Source: CAZMGG01 sp964565715
GTDB taxonomy: Bacteria > Planctomycetota > UBA1135 > UBA2386
Direction of reading: 5' to 3'
Assembly (NCBI GenBank): GCA_964565715.1
Contig: CAZMGG010000140.1
Location: 1 to 14,244, forward strand
DNA length: 14,244 nucleotides
In this document: positions 14,054 through 14,244 of the stretch, one piece after another
Position numbering within the stretch: the first letter of the stretch is position 1
How the letters are laid out: each line of letters starts with the position of its first letter
Position numbers and translations under genes: made by a program
The notes under the pieces: model-generated
What the model was told of the DNA's origin: nothing
What the model saw: the letters and a program-made list of their open reading frames with translations, nothing else
Databases searched by the model: none

Positions 14054-14078
14054 CGGCGCGGCCAGTGTGGCGGCGCCG
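14054..14078. repeat. Imperfect palindrome abutting the DTW-gene start codon
   Basis: CGGCGC-x-GCCA (14054-14064) mirrors TGGC-x-GCGCCG (14068-14078) around a GTG centre; ten base pairs form on each arm with one mismatch. In the mRNA it would be a hairpin ending directly at the AUG, covering the place where a ribosome binding site should be. In DNA it could be a dimer operator. No T-run follows, and it lies before the gene, so it is not a terminator. Confidence 0.5.
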
Positions 14079-14244
14079 TTCCCCGGGCGGAAGCAGAACT
14101 GACCCGAGAACTGTTGGCGCCCACGGACCGCCGGCCACGCTCCGGAGTTCGCTGTCCACGCCTACTTCCGATCCGCCATGGCCACCGGGGCCGGGCAGCT
14201 CCGGGCAACGAGCGGGGTGGGGCCCAGGTCCTGCCGCCACTCGA
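14079..14244. other. Right-end stretch without a supportable gene
   Basis: I find no frame here with convincing protein character. A minus-strand frame from 14240 runs on into the DTW gene in the wrong frame, and a plus-strand ATG at 14178 gives only about 22 unremarkable codons to the edge. The one pattern is a 7-base direct repeat AGAACTG at 14095-14101 and 14107-14113 (12-base period), located 42-60 bases before the DTW start. It could be an operator element or chance. The DTW operon promoter should lie in or beyond this stretch. Confidence 0.4.

Noticed and set aside
13782..14240. Minus-strand frame running from the right end into the DTW gene
   Set aside because: It overlaps the DTW N-terminus in another frame and has no recognisable domain or ribosome binding site.
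1..14244. tRNA, rRNA, CRISPR arrays, insertion sequences or attachment sites
   Set aside because: No T-loop consensus, regularly spaced repeats, transposase motifs or terminal inverted repeats were seen on either strand; coding density leaves little room for them.

Overview
The window is very GC-rich and densely coding, from a diderm bacterium. The evidence for a diderm is a lipoprotein with a clean lipobox, Aat, and a PilM/PilN/PilO-type inner-membrane module. The strong G/C bias at third codon positions keeps long reading frames open on the antisense strands, and these are shadows. The phylum cannot be fixed from sequence alone. The ECF sigma/anti-sigma pair, the trypsin-like protease on a coiled-coil stalk and the TPR protein would suit a high-GC Planctomycetota- or Myxococcota-like lineage, but that is a guess. 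I see no tRNA, rRNA, CRISPR array, insertion sequence or sign of recent transfer.

Left block, about 1-7989, all on the minus strand and read right to left: ribBA (riboflavin/DHBP synthesis), an ECF sigma factor, its putative membrane anti-sigma factor, a small membrane-anchored Spy-like protein, a fused PilM-PilN (GspL-like) protein, a PilO/GspM-like protein, a small lipoprotein, a soluble protein with a coiled coil and a RelE-like C-terminal domain, aat, and possibly the start of another gene leaving the left edge. Four-base stop/start overlaps (sigma/anti-sigma, PilMN/PilO, PilO/lipoprotein) and short gaps suggest an operon from the sigma factor to the lipoprotein, perhaps reaching aat. The PilMN-PilO-lipoprotein trio looks like the inner-membrane platform of a type IV pilus- or type II secretion-like machine. 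It is placed directly behind an ECF regulatory pair. This is the most system-like part of the window.

Centre, 7990-9359: a 191-bp divergent intergenic region with two GC-rich hairpins separates ribBA from a plus-strand gene for a membrane-tethered, coiled-coil-stalked trypsin-like serine protease without a PDZ domain.

Right block, 9356-14053, minus strand: four genes joined by four-base overlaps (GTGA, TTGA, ATGA). In order of transcription they are a DTW-domain (tRNA acp3U-type) protein fused to a decayed DnaQ-like exonuclease domain, a multi-pass GT-C-like membrane protein, a HIT-family protein with a TTG start, and a TPR protein. The TPR gene and the convergent protease gene end on the same CTAG tetranucleotide. 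The last 191 bases hold no convincing gene but contain a strong imperfect palindrome directly against the DTW start codon.
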